64,000 nt of DNA from Umbelopsis ramanniana AG (Eukaryota > Mucoromycota > Umbelopsidomycetes > Umbelopsidales > Umbelopsidaceae), in contig NW_026252139.1 in NCBI RefSeq assembly GCF_025399195.1, positions 62,001 to 126,000 of the forward strand, read 5' to 3'. Below the pieces are notes generated by a model. It had not been told where the DNA came from and made no database searches. It saw nothing but the letters and a program-made list of their open reading frames with translations. Each line of letters starts with the position of its first letter. Position 1 is the stretch's first letter. This document shows positions 11,944-24,498 of this stretch, one piece after another. A program made the position numbers and the translations under genes.

Positions 11944-13309
11944 TTACTCTGGTCGCAATCTTAGGCCTTGTCGAAGTTCGTCCGATAATGGTTCATCGTT
12001 CTTGCATCGCTTGCAATTACATTGGAACATGTAATTTGTGCTCAAGTAATTCACTCGAGTCTCCTTGTTCCAGCGAGGATTCACATAAGTTTCGAATAAC
12101 TGCTCTCCCTTCTTGATGTCTCTAATGGCACGCACGGATATTTTGTAGTCGGAAAGGCGGACAGGATGTTCGATGCAGACGTTGGGGTGGCATTCATGAT
12201 TGATGTGAGATTGAACAAGGTATAAACCACCATTCTGATTGTTGATGTTGTATTTTCCAAGATACTCCAAGAACGTATCTTCATCGTCGAACAATTTCTT
12301 GGCAAGTGCCTCAGGCAGGGGTTGAGTGATTTTGCATTTTTTGGGAGGTGGGTTGAGTGCCTTGGATAAGAGTTTTCGTGCCTTGACCCACAACTCGCGT
12401 GTTGTGTGTTCCATGAAGATCCATGCCGTTTCCTTGGCCTGGCGTTCGGATTGGTTGACAGTAGCAAAGGCATCGTAATGAGCGAGCACAGCATCCAGAT
12501 CTCCACGCTCGTTGGCCAGAATAAGATGGCAATAGATACGCATCACGGCCATAGCAGCAGCCCAAGACTCAGACGAGCAAAGGTTGATGTAATCTTTCAT
12601 AGCGGTGTTGAGATGTGTGCATTCGAGTTTGTGGAACGAGTCCCAGGCAATCTTGCGGCACCCAGCACTACAATAGGACACATCACAATGTTGGCAGCGA
12701 ACCGATAGCACTGAGTGACTGACCTTTTTGAAGGGTTTAGTACACAAAGAACAGACATTGCCGATTCTAGACTCGTTGTACAGATCCCACACAGGGAAAA
12801 ACACAAACGGAGTCTCCTCGAAAATCACTTCGTCCTTCTTCAAATCGCGTGCTGCAAATAGTCCTTTTCCTGTGATTCTATCCACCATACGTGCCTGCAG
12901 GGAAATTAAAACAACACGCCAGATGACACAATAAGTTAGCCGACCCCACTGAAACAAGTAGATCCTACATCAAATCGATGTGTTTTACCTCAATAGCTGC
13001 CGAGGTAGCTTTCAAGTCAAGCTTGGGATCAATAAAACTGACGGGAACAGACGGGTCGTCTTCGATACCACTCTTGACAAGGTGGGTTGATTGCACAAGA
13101 CCCAGTGACTGCATGAGCTTCTTGACTCGCTTCTCCGAAACGGTCCATGTTGGCTGTTGTGCATTGACAGCAGCCAGTACTTTTTTGATACCAAGTTCTG
13201 GTTCGGCTTGCTTGATGTTCGTAATCACAGCAAGTAGCTCGGCTTCTGAAGGGACGATTTCTGACATGACAGTGCTGTACCCTTTTTCTGGTGGCTTGCT
13301 TCCAATCAT
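11944..13309 (-). CDS. SET5-like: SET and MYND domain methyltransferase (Set5/SMYD5-like)
   Basis: Exons 13309-12989 and 12894-11944 (phase 0) give 423 residues. The SET domain is split by an insert: its N-terminal part is GKGLFAARDLKKDEVIFEE, followed by a MYND zinc finger from C155-x2-C158 through RCQHCDVSYCSAGCRK to HKLEC. The SET core resumes with LYLVQSHINHECHPN (the NHxCxPN S-adenosylmethionine motif) and ETYVNP, ending in the cysteine-rich post-SET CNCKRC. Order and length fit Set5/SMYD5; yeast Set5 methylates histone H4 N-terminal lysines. About 100 residues before SET form a small helical domain (TWTVSEKRVKKLMQSLGL). A second in-frame ATG at 13267 could be the true start, trimming 14 residues. 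Confidence 0.9.
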
Positions 13310-13426
13310 ATAAAAATTTCGTCCTCAACTTAGGACCTTATTGTAAAACTCGCAGTCACACTGCTTCTGGGTAGGTAATGCAGTGTGGACAAAAACAACT
13401 CTAGCCTTCCATTCCATTTCACAACA

Positions 13427-13717
13427 ATGCAGGACTCTACTAAGGAAACCATCATGAAGGTACCAGTCGCCTTAAATCAATGCCGCTATGAAATCTTGTC
13501 GAATACGTGCTGACGCTTTTATTTATATCACTTCAAAGGTCGTTGACGTCTCAAAGCAGATCGTTCATTGGGGATTCATTCCTTTCGTAATCTACCTTGG
13601 AATGACCAGAAGCAACCCTAGACCCTCTCTCCTCAAGTAAGTATTGATTAACATAATAAAGTGGTGTATGCACTTCGTTAACTTGCTTTTTGCAGGCTTA
13701 TTAGCCCTCTGGCTTAA
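13427..13717 (+). CDS. TOM7: mitochondrial outer-membrane translocase subunit Tom7
   Basis: A 50-residue protein from three exons: 13427-13459, 13539-13636 and 13696-13717. The single membrane segment HWGFIPFVIYLGMTRSNPRP and the end PSLLKLISPLA match Tom7 closely, and length is in the family range of about 55. Tom7 is a small subunit of the TOM complex that modulates assembly of the protein-import pore and of Tom40/porin. The gene lies head-to-head with the SET5-like gene, with 117 bp between start codons, so the two probably share a promoter region. It is too short and too split to show as an ordinary open reading frame. Confidence 0.93.
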
Positions 13718-14806
13718 ACACCTCCATCCTATCTCGACCCGCTCTGACGAAATTCAAACTGGCTCGATATGCGAGAGTATACATCCGACCCTTTTTCTAT
13801 TTTGACTCAGAGCTTTGTACGTATTCGAAAAAATGTTTACCTTGCTAGAAAACCTTGGATGAGCTTTTCCAAGTGATTCTTTACTTTGGCTCCGTTGTTC
13901 CCGATTTTGTGATCCTTGTAAAAACATATTTTTTTTATAAAATAGGTGAATAATTCAAAGTACTTATAGCAATGTGTGAGATGAGAGTGGCAGAAGAGTG
14001 TAGCAAAAGAGTACATTGTGTCGTTGAAATATGTGGGCTGAAATACGATATTGGGTTGGAGTGTTTTCATAATGTAGATTTTTTTTAAAAGGCTGAGCTT
14101 GCTCGCCCGCCTAAAAATTTCACCACTTCTCCTGGAGCTCATCTGGATGCTGCCACCATGCCGGCTTTACCCTCATCTTGCGCGATAAACATTACAAATG
14201 GCCTGTCTGATCAACGCTACTCGAAGTGATGATAGTTGTAGATGGATCCGTGAGGGCGTTTGCCCAAAGATGGAATTCGCGACTCTAGGATGAATGGGTT
14301 CAAGCAAGAATGATGGAACATGTTGTGTTTTCGTGACCGATAACCACGGCTAGAGCGGGCTCGAGGAGAAGGATAACTCAGTTTTTCTCTTGACTGCGAG
14401 AGAAAAAAAAGACATTGAGGCCGAAATGAGAATAACAAAGGGATCCTTAGTCTTGCCTGAGCTTTTATGGCACTTGCAGACGTTGAAGGCTTTTTTAAAA
14501 CTTGATCTTATTTGATCGGTTCCTTTCTGTCTTTTTGTCTCGTTGACTCAAGCTTTGTACACTAGACCTTCATCAATAAACATGGCATGGTCCTTTAGAA
14601 CGTTGTTGTGAAATGAATAAATGATAATGACCGGCTTGATGATATCGTGCCGAAGATAGGTCAGTCTCTTTAGCCATTGTCATCACACATTGGAAACATC
14701 GTCCCTCCTGTAGCACTATAAATACATTTTATGACTGTCATAGTCCAAATTCTAGCGTAATAAGGGAGAAAGAGAATAGTGTGTATGAGTTAATTAATTA
14801 TTTTCT
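13718..14806. other. convergent 3' intergenic region
   Basis: Lies between Tom7 (plus) and PIK1 (minus) 3' ends. Two short minus-strand open frames (13837-14142 and 14217-14438) show no family resemblance, and I found no splice chain linking them. They are not annotated as genes. Confidence 0.45.
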
Positions 14807-17800
14807 TTACAAGATTCCCTGCAAAAGCGTCGCATTAGCATATAAAGACTTGGCTCCCTCTGTTACGTTGTTATTGCAAGCATGTTCTTACCTGAGAGTA
14901 GTATTGGAATGTGTCGTACAGCCGGGTAAAGACATTACAGCAACTACTCATGATCAGTCGGTCTACAAACTCTTCGACTTGTGGTTCAGTCAAGTGAAGT
15001 TGGAATCGATCCCGCAGTTGTTGGGTGGTGAGTTCTCCCATCTGGAAGCAAGGTAGTTTGGAGTCTTTTCGCATCATTTCAACCAGCAGTATAATGTTTT
15101 CGCTGTTTTTGCGTACAGCCAAAAATGCTGCCTTCATCATAGCCTTGTACTCTGCAAACTTCTCGCCATGTACACCGCCAAGAATATCAACGTACTCTTG
15201 CGGAAGCTTGAAGGGAGCCATTTCAAATCCGACAGACCCAGGAGAATTGGAGAGCATAAAGCCAAAATCAATGTCTATACGAAAGTTTGCAAGTATTAGA
15301 CATCAGCTGTGTTAGACAGAGCAAAAGCAATGGAACTTACGAATCAAATGTCCCTCGTTATCCACTAGAATGTTTCCATTGTGGCTGTCGACAGAAAATG
15401 CAATTAGCCCCATCGTTTCGTCAATCAACTGCTCATAACCCAACTGAAACATACCGATCTTTGATTTGCAGTATATAGCATGCAATGGAATAGGCCGCCA
15501 AGGATCGCATGAAAGCATCCTGAGCCTTGAGGAATTTTGCAGAAGTTGGAGGACCATATCGCTAAAGGGAGGAGTCAGTTTTTGTGGGGCCACAAGAAAA
15601 AACACGGCTAGTCAAATGTACATACTCGTTTAAAGTAATCGTACAGTGTATACACTGCGCCAGCATCGTTCCATCCGCGTGTATATGCGTCTTTCTTGAT
15701 GGAATGGATCGATATGGAGTTGCGAACAGTCTCTATCAAACCGGAATTGTCCGAAGTAACCAGCACTCGAATGCTGTAAGGAGAAAGTGCATGGTCAGTA
15801 CATGCCAATACCTGTTTCCTTCCCAAGCATGCTGCACTTACTATTTGACCCAAACGTCAACACCGTTGTCCTGCCAGATACGCTGCATTTCTCGAATCAA
15901 TTGAATGGCAAACTGTTCTTGTCGCAAATCTGCTCCATTTTTTACAATCACAGATATCAAACGCCAATTGGGAAGGTGGCCATAAGGGGATGCAGCTCGT
16001 ATGCGGGCTTTCTTTTCTTCCCAGTCCTCTGCAAACACAGCAGCTAGAAGAGAATGGAACAGCGTCAATACAACCATCGTACCGCCCAATATCTACCAAA
16101 AAAGGTAGTCTGAGAAACTTACCACTGGGATCTTCCTTGTTGACAACGAGAGCTACTCTGCTTTCATCGTCCAGCATGGAGCTACCGGCTCCTTCGCCAC
16201 CGCCGCCACCAATACCCCCTTCCACGCCTTCAACTCTCATTTTGGCCATTCGCTGGTCTTCTAACGCCATCATCTCTTTGATGATGCGTTGTCGAATACC
16301 TTCTGTGACCAATTTGGTTCGAGCTGCAGCCGACTTGTTGCCCGAAGAGGACGATGAAGCCGGTGCGAGCTTGATGGCAACACTCTGTTGTTGCAATTGA
16401 GCAAGCATAATAGCCGCTGTGCGCATTCTCTCGGCAAATTCACTAGCTGTTTTGGTCTGCTGATCGACTTCAGGGTTGGCGTTCAAGTCACTGGGAATAC
16501 TTTGTAAAGAATTATCATCTCTAGGCAAATCATTTGGAGTGAACGATGTGTTCAAAGGAGACGGCATATGGACGGTTGTGGGTAATTGGGTGGATGATCT
16601 ATTTCGTGGCACCGATGGGTCGTCGGATGATGTAGTTTCCACTCTGCCAATGTCTTGTTCTTCATCATCAGCCTGTTCGGATGAGAGGGCTATAGGAAGT
16701 TCCCCAGCCTCAGCTCTAGCACTCTCGTGACGTCTCTTACGCTCCGCCTTTCGTTGTTTTCGCTTCTTAAGAGTAGCTAAGGACTTATAGTCGTCAAAGC
16801 TCAAATCATCATCCAAGACCTCAATCAGTAACAAATAGGGAGCCTAACGAAATAATGCGATTAGCGGACACAAACATATTAACTTTTGGGGGTATACATT
16901 GAGCCATCTTGATACAAACCCGTTCAGCAGAATTCAATACAACAGCATCCGATGGACTGATGCGAACAACGCGATGATGGTGAGGTCGCTCCATGGTGGC
17001 TGGACACCACAATGGCACGCAAATTTCCGCTGGTAAATTGTGATTCAAGAGTGTCAGCTCTGCATGCAACGAACTGACTCTTGCATGTTTCGGTACAATG
17101 ACAAGACGAGTTGCTATATCTACCAATGCCAAAAGAAACTGCATTTCCGAGTTGAAATAGTTCGACCTGAGCAATGATCGTCGATGGTCAACGCTGAGAC
17201 GAGAAAGCGTTGAGATCTCATCATCAGAATCCGAGCCATCTTGACTGTCACCGCCATCGTACATTTGGCTAGAGAAGGAATCCGTCGACATGGAGTAACT
17301 TGACTGCCTTTTGATTTGTCCCGATGGATCCCGGCTGAAGAAGATTTCTTCAGATGAAACTTGAGAAAGAGATGGAGACAGCGGTGCGGAAACAGTGGGT
17401 ACAGTGGACTTGGCAAGGGCTGTGGTACTAGGGTCAAAAACCGAGAAAGTGCCAGGTAAACTACCAGAACTAGAACTTGGATTGATTTTACGATTGATTT
17501 TTTGCTGAGCATGTTTAAGATAGCGCCCAACTGAAAATGCTTTCCCTCGATGAAGATCTTCTAAGGATGGTGAGGTTGCTACATGATGAAGCTGCAACGA
17601 GTGTCTCTTTGGAATTGGAAGATCAGGCTGGGAAGCCGATTGGAAAGGCGGCTTAACTCCTCTTTGTGGAGGCGATGTGGTAGTCGGCGAAGATGGCATT
17701 GAGCCACGATTCATTTCTGCAGACGCTGGCGATCTTGTAACGATCTGATTACGACGTTGCGCGCCTTGATCGTCATGACTGCTTCGCTCAGACCCATCCC

Positions 17801-18570
17801 CATTCACAGTATTTCGTCTAGCCAATGCGGTGAGTGGTGGTTCGGTAATGCTGAGTGCTCTGTTTCGTCGCCCCTGAGCAATAGCAATTTGTCCGGCAGC
17901 TTTCGTCATGAGCGGTTGTCCAATGCCTGCAAGCATGGCTGCCATACCCACCAAAGCAGGTGACACATTCTCTTTGACCTTGTTGGTGAGAATTTCCGGA
18001 CGCACCGATCCAGAGTCGGCAAGTTCAATCTGTGCAGACGAGCCATCGGAGAACACAATGGCCTGACACTTATTGAAAACCCGTTTACATAGCATAAAAG
18101 ATGGACTTGTAGGAGTCGATGAGCAATCCGATAGGTAAGCTTGTAAGTACCATAAGGTCTACAATGCAACGTGTCCTCTGTGATTAGTACTTATGGTATC
18201 CCAAAAACGATTAAAACGGTAAAGCACGTTTACCATAAGCGCCATGTGAGTGGATCGTTGGCATTGATCAAGGATAAAGCATTCCAGAGCCACTGATTCA
18301 GAGGGTCGACTTATGAGTAGATGTCTATCGGTTTTAACGAGTCAATAATATGTTTACATACGCCCATTCGACAAGAAACAGTCCATCCTGACTAACTTAC
18401 ACAAGTTGAGGAAGGAAGAATTCAATTTCCGACATTGGGAACGACTTGAGCTCATTGCAAAGATAGTGTTGAATACCGACATTATCAGGGTATCGAAAGA
18501 GGTAAGAAACAGCAATCCATGAGTTAAAAAACTCTGAAGTGAACAATCGTAGTAATAAAGCGTTGGACAT
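14807..18570 (-). CDS. PIK1: phosphatidylinositol 4-kinase beta (Pik1)
   Basis: Ten exons: 18570-18401, 18324-18234, 18158-16920, 16843-16123, 16043-15842, 15773-15626, 15561-15455, 15384-15341, 15274-14892 and 14807-14818 (the last only GIL-stop). They give 1038 residues; yeast Pik1 is about 1066. It makes PI4P at the Golgi and nucleus. The N-terminus is the type III PI4K helical domain (YPDNVGIQHYLCNELKSFPM, RPSESVALECFILDQCQRST). A long serine-rich linker follows. The kinase domain occupies about the last 300 residues, with the catalytic loop DRHNGNILVDNEGH, activation HIDFGFMLSNSPGS, and the PI4KB-type end SCCNVFTRLYDTFQYYSQ. The first exon overlaps no other ATG. Fungal Pik1 partners Frq1 through the N-terminal region. 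Confidence 0.95.
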
Positions 18571-20152
18571 GGTGTGTTTTGTTGAACTTCAGAGAGAAAT
18601 CCTGAGAAGAGTTACTGTTGCGTTCAGGTAAGGGTATAAAAGGGCATATATGTATATGCTGATAGAGTGGCAAAAAGGAGAGCGAGTTTGTTGGCGTCCC
18701 TTGTAAGTTCGTTTAGATTGATGAAGTGGAGTTTTTTCTCCTGACTGAACACTAATGGGCGTGTGGATGGGTTCAGGCTGTAAACGTATCAAAGTTGGAA
18801 AAAAGTCTGTTTCATCGACTCAACCTCTTTGAGGTCAATTCTGGCTGTAAGCAGGTGAAAGTGCAAACTACAGATGCGGGCCACTGTTCTATTTCAGAAC
18901 GATGGTCGGATTGTTCTGATTCAGGCAGATGGACTTGCCAACTCTCAAAGTCCGTTGTTACAGTACGCAATAGAAAATTTTTGCTGTATTTGAAAATGTT
19001 GAAATGTTTCAAGTATGTTGGTTTTCAAGCTCTTGCTGAATTTCTTATTCGCTGGTTGACTTTCGTTTTCGCCACACCTTAAGTCTCGTAGATCTTTACC
19101 TTGCAGTGACGATGTTAGTTCCAGGAACTGTCTTGAAGACTAACTGAAACACCATATAGTGTTGCAATCTATAATCGCCATACAAGCGATTAGAAGTTGT
19201 TACACTTTGAAGGTCTCCCAATGCAATCCTTTGCGGTAGTATTGTCTCTGGGCTATATCTTAGCTCAGCAATGGTCAGTCAAATAATCTCCACCGATTGA
19301 GGCTTGGTCAGATCAGTAACACATCAAATGATGTGCTCTAAAGAATTTAAGGAGCGTTAATGCACGATTTGAATAATTCTTTCATTTATTGCCATCGTCT
19401 TCATGGGTCCAACGCTTGGGTCCATTATTTTGATTATTTTCTTTATTATTACAAATTGTGGAGCATATCATATAGCTACAGTTTTGTGCAACGGAGTGTT
19501 TTTGATATAACCTGCTTGAGCTGGTGGAATCAGGCACTTGGGAACCTTCAAAGTACTTAAGATTTATTATGTTAGAATATAGTTTTGATATCCCTGGCTG
19601 CGCTTCATTCCAAGCGTCTTTATCCGGTCGATGGTTTGAAAGCATTTTGGATTCGTTGATAGGAGTTTCCAAAACACGTCACTTTACACTTTGTTGATGG
19701 CCAGGTGCCTATGATGCACTATGGTATCAAAAATAGCTCTCTTCTACTCGAAATAAATATCGTGCCTGAACAAATATTGATGATCATAATTTTCATAATA
19801 GCTATATTGAGGGCTGCAGACATGTTCATGCCACCTGGAAATAAATATGAACATTTGAGGGATCGCCACAAACAGGCATTTGTACGCTTTGTTCTACCGA
19901 TTAGGTAGGTATCGTTTACCGAGTTAACGGAAGAATATCATAACGATGGCTGTTTGCGGCCAATATTATGCTGCTGCAATTGATGTCATAAAAGGCGTCA
20001 ATGAATTAGTATGATACACCTATAAAGGGCATTGACCATTTGGCCTACACTGTTAAATCGAACGCGCTCCGCCTTTTAAGTGAAAATGCCAATTAGCCGG
20101 TCTACGTCGATGCAACAAAAATACAATAGGATGGGAAATGTTTACGTATTTA
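18571..20152. other. intergenic region upstream of PIK1
   Basis: A 1.6-kb stretch between the start of PIK1 and the end of the homeobox gene, both on the minus strand. Open frames on both strands (for example plus 18795-19082) lack an ATG start or family similarity. No gene is supported. The base composition is A/T-rich. Confidence 0.45.
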
Positions 20153-21303
20153 TTAACAAGTTACAGGGTGTGCAGCATCTTTGGAGCTTACGAACTCTGC
20201 GGCAGACGCTAGCATGCTTATGGGGGAATTTTTATGTTCTGTCATTTCTGAGGGATAGGACGATTCATGATTAGGCTGAAACGGCCTGGGTCGTGTCGGA
20301 GGCGTCGACATGCGCACATCTTGCATTGGGGAGATAGAACTTGGCTTTGGTGCAATATTGGGAAACGAGTTGTTGACGCTTCCGGTACTAGTGTGTGGTA
20401 AATTACGCTGCTGCTTCTTGTCATGAGCCCATGCATTGGTAAATTGAGGTACAGCTGGAGGATGAGGGATTCCAAATACCGCAGGATTAGGTCTCAGGCT
20501 TTGAATGTTGGTAAATGGCCTGGCCACTGTTTGCAAAACCGGCACAGCTGAATAACGTCTGGGACGATGGTCATTGATTATGGCTGGATTGGCGGGAAAT
20601 GGGGGAGGTACAAATGTATTTGGAATGCCAAACGAGCCACTACTGGTGGATTTGCGGCGGTGTTTCGTACTTTTTTCGAACGGATCTTGAGAATTATTTC
20701 TCATCCTACTGGCCTTGGCCCTGCGATTTTGAAACCATACCTAAAAGAAAAACGAGATTAGAACCGGAAATATAAGCAACAATCTATGCGTCAGTGTTTT
20801 TTTTTTTAGAAAAAGCTTTAAGAAAGTACCTGAACTTCACGCTTGCTCATATTTAATCGTTCGGCCAACTCTTCTCGTAATTGGGAGCTTGGGGTATCCG
20901 TTTGTTCAAAAACTTCCAGTAAAGCCTTGAGTTGTTCTGGTGATATCCGCTTACGTTTCCCTTTAGTAATTCCACATACGACAAACCCATCAGGGAGCTG
21001 TCGGATGGTGGCTTCTTCGGGTACGAGAATTTGGTTGCTATCCGATTTCGATGTGACATATCGAGGTGGGGATTGTAAAGTGGTTGGTACTGGCACTATA
21101 TTCATAGGCTCTTCGACGTTAGGCTGAAATGAACCTAGTGGGTGTAAGATGCTGTTGTTGGAACACCCCGGCCATGTATATCGCTTTCGTTTACTATCCG
21201 ATATTATGTCCATCATTTGACCTTTCGGTTCCACAGAATCTTCATTGAGAATAGCAGAGATGGATAGGGAGTCTCTGCGGTCTGAAGACGCTGTTCTTTC
21301 CAT
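20153..21303 (-). CDS. homeobox transcription factor
   Basis: Exons 21303-20830 and 20740-20153 (phase 0) give 353 residues. The homeodomain spans the intron: ISPEQLKALLEVFEQTDTPS and REELAERLNMSKREVQ in exon 1, then VWFQNRRAKASR at the start of exon 2. The conserved WFQNRR recognition helix is complete, and a basic KRKR precedes helix 1. The rest is serine/proline-rich with a KHRRK patch, and is probably disordered. Fungal homeodomain proteins of this kind regulate development and cell type; the specific target is unknown. I chose the ATG at 21303 because upstream residues in that frame look non-coding. The intron inside the codon boundary before VWFQN is a common position for fungal homeobox genes. 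Confidence 0.9.
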
Positions 21304-21915
21304 GATTAAGAAATGGGTAAAGAGTGGAAAAACAAATGTGTCTGAGACCGAAAGGAAGATAGAATTTAAAAGAGAAGAATTTATTGAGACAGAGAGGCCG
21401 TCAGCCTGTATCCAAGACAAGCGATATGAAAAAAAAAAGAGTCGATGCTGTCTCAACCTTTTGGGCAATTGTAGGCGGATGAGCCGAAATCATAGCGAAT
21501 TGAAAATCAGTTCTCCAAGTGAGACCATACCAGTCTCTCAATCATCATGCATACCTTTGGTAGGTTGAGAGTATCGTATTCTGCTGGTAACGGTAGATGA
21601 AACCTATGCACTGACTCAAATGATACAGAAACCCTAGACTTCGCCAATCAGATTGCTCATATAACTGTATTTGTCCCCACAAGAGCAAAAACTGATGGTT
21701 AATTGGCAATGTTGAAGGTCGTCGTGCAGCATCTATTGTCCAAAAGGAGTATGTAATATGACCTTTCGGTTTTTAATTTTTCTCTTTTTCAATTGCAACC
21801 GAATCTAATTGACAGCACTGGAAAAAAACCAGTGCTGTGGTTACCTTAGTCTAATGGATAACAATAGTAGCGAACGTTCTATATGCCGAGCTAAAAATTG
21901 CATTGCGCAACAACT
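21304..21915. other. intergenic region with a perfect hairpin
   Basis: Separates the homeobox gene start from the 3' end of the metallo-hydrolase gene. It holds a perfect 10-bp inverted repeat at 21812-21838, listed separately. No gene. Confidence 0.5.
21812..21838. repeat. perfect 10-bp inverted repeat with A7 loop
   Basis: ACAGCACTGG and CCAGTGCTGT flank seven A residues. It lies about 80 bp past the stop codon of the minus-strand metallo-hydrolase gene, so it would fold in that transcript's 3' region with a U7 loop. Function is unknown. Confidence 0.7.
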
Positions 21916-23149
21916 TTACTCTCGCCAAGAGGACTCTCTGACATATCCGTCAGCCAAGACGTCTACCTTTAAAGTATCGTAGGCTGGGCTGATATGTAAA
22001 TCGAGATCTTTTGCAAACACCGACAATCGCTGGGATAAATCTTCATGTTCTAAATTGTGAGCCATTCCAATCAGATAATTGTGGCGAGCCTTCAAGTCCT
22101 TAACAACATCAATAGCCTGGTGCAAGCCAAAGTGGGACATGTATGGCGCCTCTGTTGGATATTCGATGTGATATGAGTCCAAGGGTTTTGGTTTGATAAG
22201 CAAATGAAAAATATTCAACTGACCTCTAAGACAATCCACAATCAGTATCTCGCTATTTTTCATCTTTTCAAGCGTTTCCGGCGGAATATAATTGGCATCA
22301 GTGATGCATGATAATTGCTTGCCAAATCGATAACCAAAGCACCAGTAAGGCTCTCCTGTGGACATAAATTTTCCATGATGCACTGTATTTGAAATTCGGA
22401 TAAATAGTGTTTAGCAAGCGATCCGGACGTTTAGGTAATCCGATTGCCACTTACTTACCTGGAAGAGGTGTGATATCTAGCCCAGCGACTTCGAACTGTT
22501 CGTTTCCTTTGATCACAGTAAACTGAAATGATGCAACCTCACCACCACCTGTAGCATTAGCTTTGCTAACAAGATATGGGAATGCTCTTGATACCACTGC
22601 AAATGTCTCTTCGTTCAAGTAAACTGGAACAGATTCTTGTAGAGTGCCACCTGACGTCCAGGCCCGAAGGTCATCCAAACCTAATACTGCGTCTGCGTGT
22701 CCGTGCGATAGAATTAATGCATCGATCTCCCGGATGCCGTACCTTGGGAATATATCTAAGGCTGACTCTAAAATAAATGAATCACAGGTACGATTAGACC
22801 CCGAGGAGCAGCTTTGGCAAGCACGACATATTACCAACTCACGGTAGAAAGTCTTTCCACAATCAACCAAAATGTTCCTTGATATGCCAAAAACGTTTCA
22901 GTCACAAAAAAAAGGGGGCCGATATAGGGCTAAATATATTTCTGCTCACCGGAGTCTGCCATTGGGATCTCGATGATCTCTAACTCTTATGAGTACCGAG
23001 GGGTTTTTCCGCCTGTTTTTCCATCCTTCCTCTGTCAAAGATAAGAGGCAAACTTCACATGTAGGAGGGTTCTCAAGTAAACATTTCAGTGCAGGCGTGT
23101 TGCTGCTGCACCCTGTACCTACAAAGATGACTTGCTCAATGACGGACAT
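21916..23149 (-). CDS. metallo-beta-lactamase-fold hydrolase
   Basis: Exons 23149-22950, 22877-22843, 22767-22459 and 22382-21916 give 336 residues with consistent phases. It opens with VIFVGTGCSSNTPALKCLL, the first strand-turn of this fold. The metal-binding motif is LSHGHADAVLGLDDLRAW; HxHxD is kept while the final H of HxHxDH is A, which is usual for the fungal/plant subgroup related to PhnP-like phosphodiesterases. Downstream, HHGK, SCITDANYIP and LIVDCLRG continue the fold, and HFGLHQAIDVV with GMAHNLEHEDL supply later histidines. The substrate is unknown; relatives act on cyclic nucleotide-type phosphodiesters or tRNA ends. Cytosolic location is likely because no signal is visible. Confidence 0.88.
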
Positions 23150-23339
23150 GACAAAGGATGTGTGACTGTCCCACTGCTATGTGTCAGAAAACAAAAAAAA
23201 AATCTTTGTTGACACATTTGACCTTGACATTGTTCGATTATGTTAGTACATTGTATTTTACCAGACCATCAACAATACTTGCAGAATGACATGGTGACTA
23301 ACTAGGTTATGATCTGATTCATCCTTCTTAACATTTAGA

Positions 23340-23575
23340 ATGGCCAAAAAAGCGAAAGCCAGAGTTCTCATTGTCCGTCTTATGTCTTCGGCAGGCACTG
23401 GATTCTTCTATACAAAGCAACGGCCACGTACTTCACCCAAACTCTCAATGATGAAATACGACCCTAAAGGTGATTATCGATGCTAAACGATACACCCCAT
23501 TGCTAATTTTCAAACTAACCCCGTCTTCCTATAGTCCAACAGCATGTCTTGTTCAATGAAACTAAGAAGAAATAA
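23340..23575 (+). CDS. MRPL39: mitochondrial ribosomal protein bL33m
   Basis: Exons 23340-23469 and 23535-23575 give 56 residues. [20 protein letters not shown], then [18 protein letters not shown] and the end VLFNETKKK match the bL33 family, which lies on the large ribosomal subunit near the tRNA exit site. The sequence resembles the mitochondrial form, known as Mrpl39 in yeast and MRPL33 in animals. The zinc-binding cysteines of some bacterial L33 proteins are absent, as in mitochondrial versions. It is divergently placed from the metallo-hydrolase gene, with 190 bp between start codons. Confidence 0.93.
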
Positions 23576-24498
23576 TCACTGTGACCCTTTAGATTACTCT
23601 CCTCGTCCAAATTTGTACTATAGCTCCCAGAAAAAATAAAATCATCACGTTAGTTTTTTTATCATCACCATCAAAGTCATATTGCGTGCCCGGAATTCTT
23701 CATGTGACGGCTTCGACATCACATATGACGACCATAAATCAAAGTTTTAGAATTAACCATCGTGTGAAGTATGCTAAAACCATCATAACTGTGCGAAAAA
23801 AGCACAAGAGACGGTTTGAAGTTGAATGAAACGGAGCATTGCCCTGACGATGCGGTATTTGAGCGATTGGAAGAGATCAGGAGGTTAAAACCTGATAAGG
23901 GTCTTTCATGTGAGATGATATGATTTTGAAGTATGCTATGACAGGGCCCATCGGTACGTGATGTAATGGGTGGGTTTATTAGACTTTTATGTCAACTGAG
24001 ACAGAAAATTAGGCATACACCAGGAATGAACGAACAAGTGGTCAAGGCTCCATTACAAAACCGAAACAAGTTGGTCGCACTGGCCAGAATCACTATGGCA
24101 ACAGAGTGGAGGATCTGCAACATGAGTCAATAAAGCGATTGGTAAATTAGAGACACTGATCAAAAGACAACATGTAAATACCATCATGTGTAAAAAAAAA
24201 TCCAAGCGTGATAAAGTAAGGTCCTTGGAAACTCGAAGGTTCGAGGCTTTGCAAAAACATTGGCAGACAGTGGTAAAGTTTTGAAAAAATTGGATATTTA
24301 CATTTGGGGATATCAGACAGGGTCCCTCTCTGATTTGAAACATTTCGAAGTAGCATACGATGGTAGGAAAAAATACATTTTAACCGTTCTAAAATACGGG
24401 GATAGCATTATATACACTATGGCACTGCATTCAATTGAATCTAGTTGCTTCTGATAACCATAGATCTGAATTTACGATACGAGGATGAATCCGAGGGG
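23576..24498. other. convergent 3' intergenic region
   Basis: Lies between bL33m and the orphan 139-residue gene. Short open frames on both strands show no family features. No gene is seen. Confidence 0.45.

Noticed and set aside
12978-13313. Plus-strand open frame antisense to SET5-like exon 1
   Set aside because: Shadow of a well-supported coding exon.
13837-14438. Minus-strand frames between TOM7 and PIK1 as a gene
   Set aside because: No family similarity, no linking splice sites and A/T-rich composition; treated as intergenic.
15990-16400. Plus-strand open frame antisense to PIK1
   Set aside because: Shadow of PIK1 exons; low-complexity proline run mirrors glycine codons of the real protein.
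18795-19082. Plus-strand frame of 95 codons upstream of PIK1
   Set aside because: It opens with TTG, has no ATG before a methionine deep in the frame, and shows no recognisable domain.
21812-21838. Rho-independent terminator
   Set aside because: The hairpin looks similar, but the loop rather than the tail is the homopolymer, and the genes are nuclear fungal genes.
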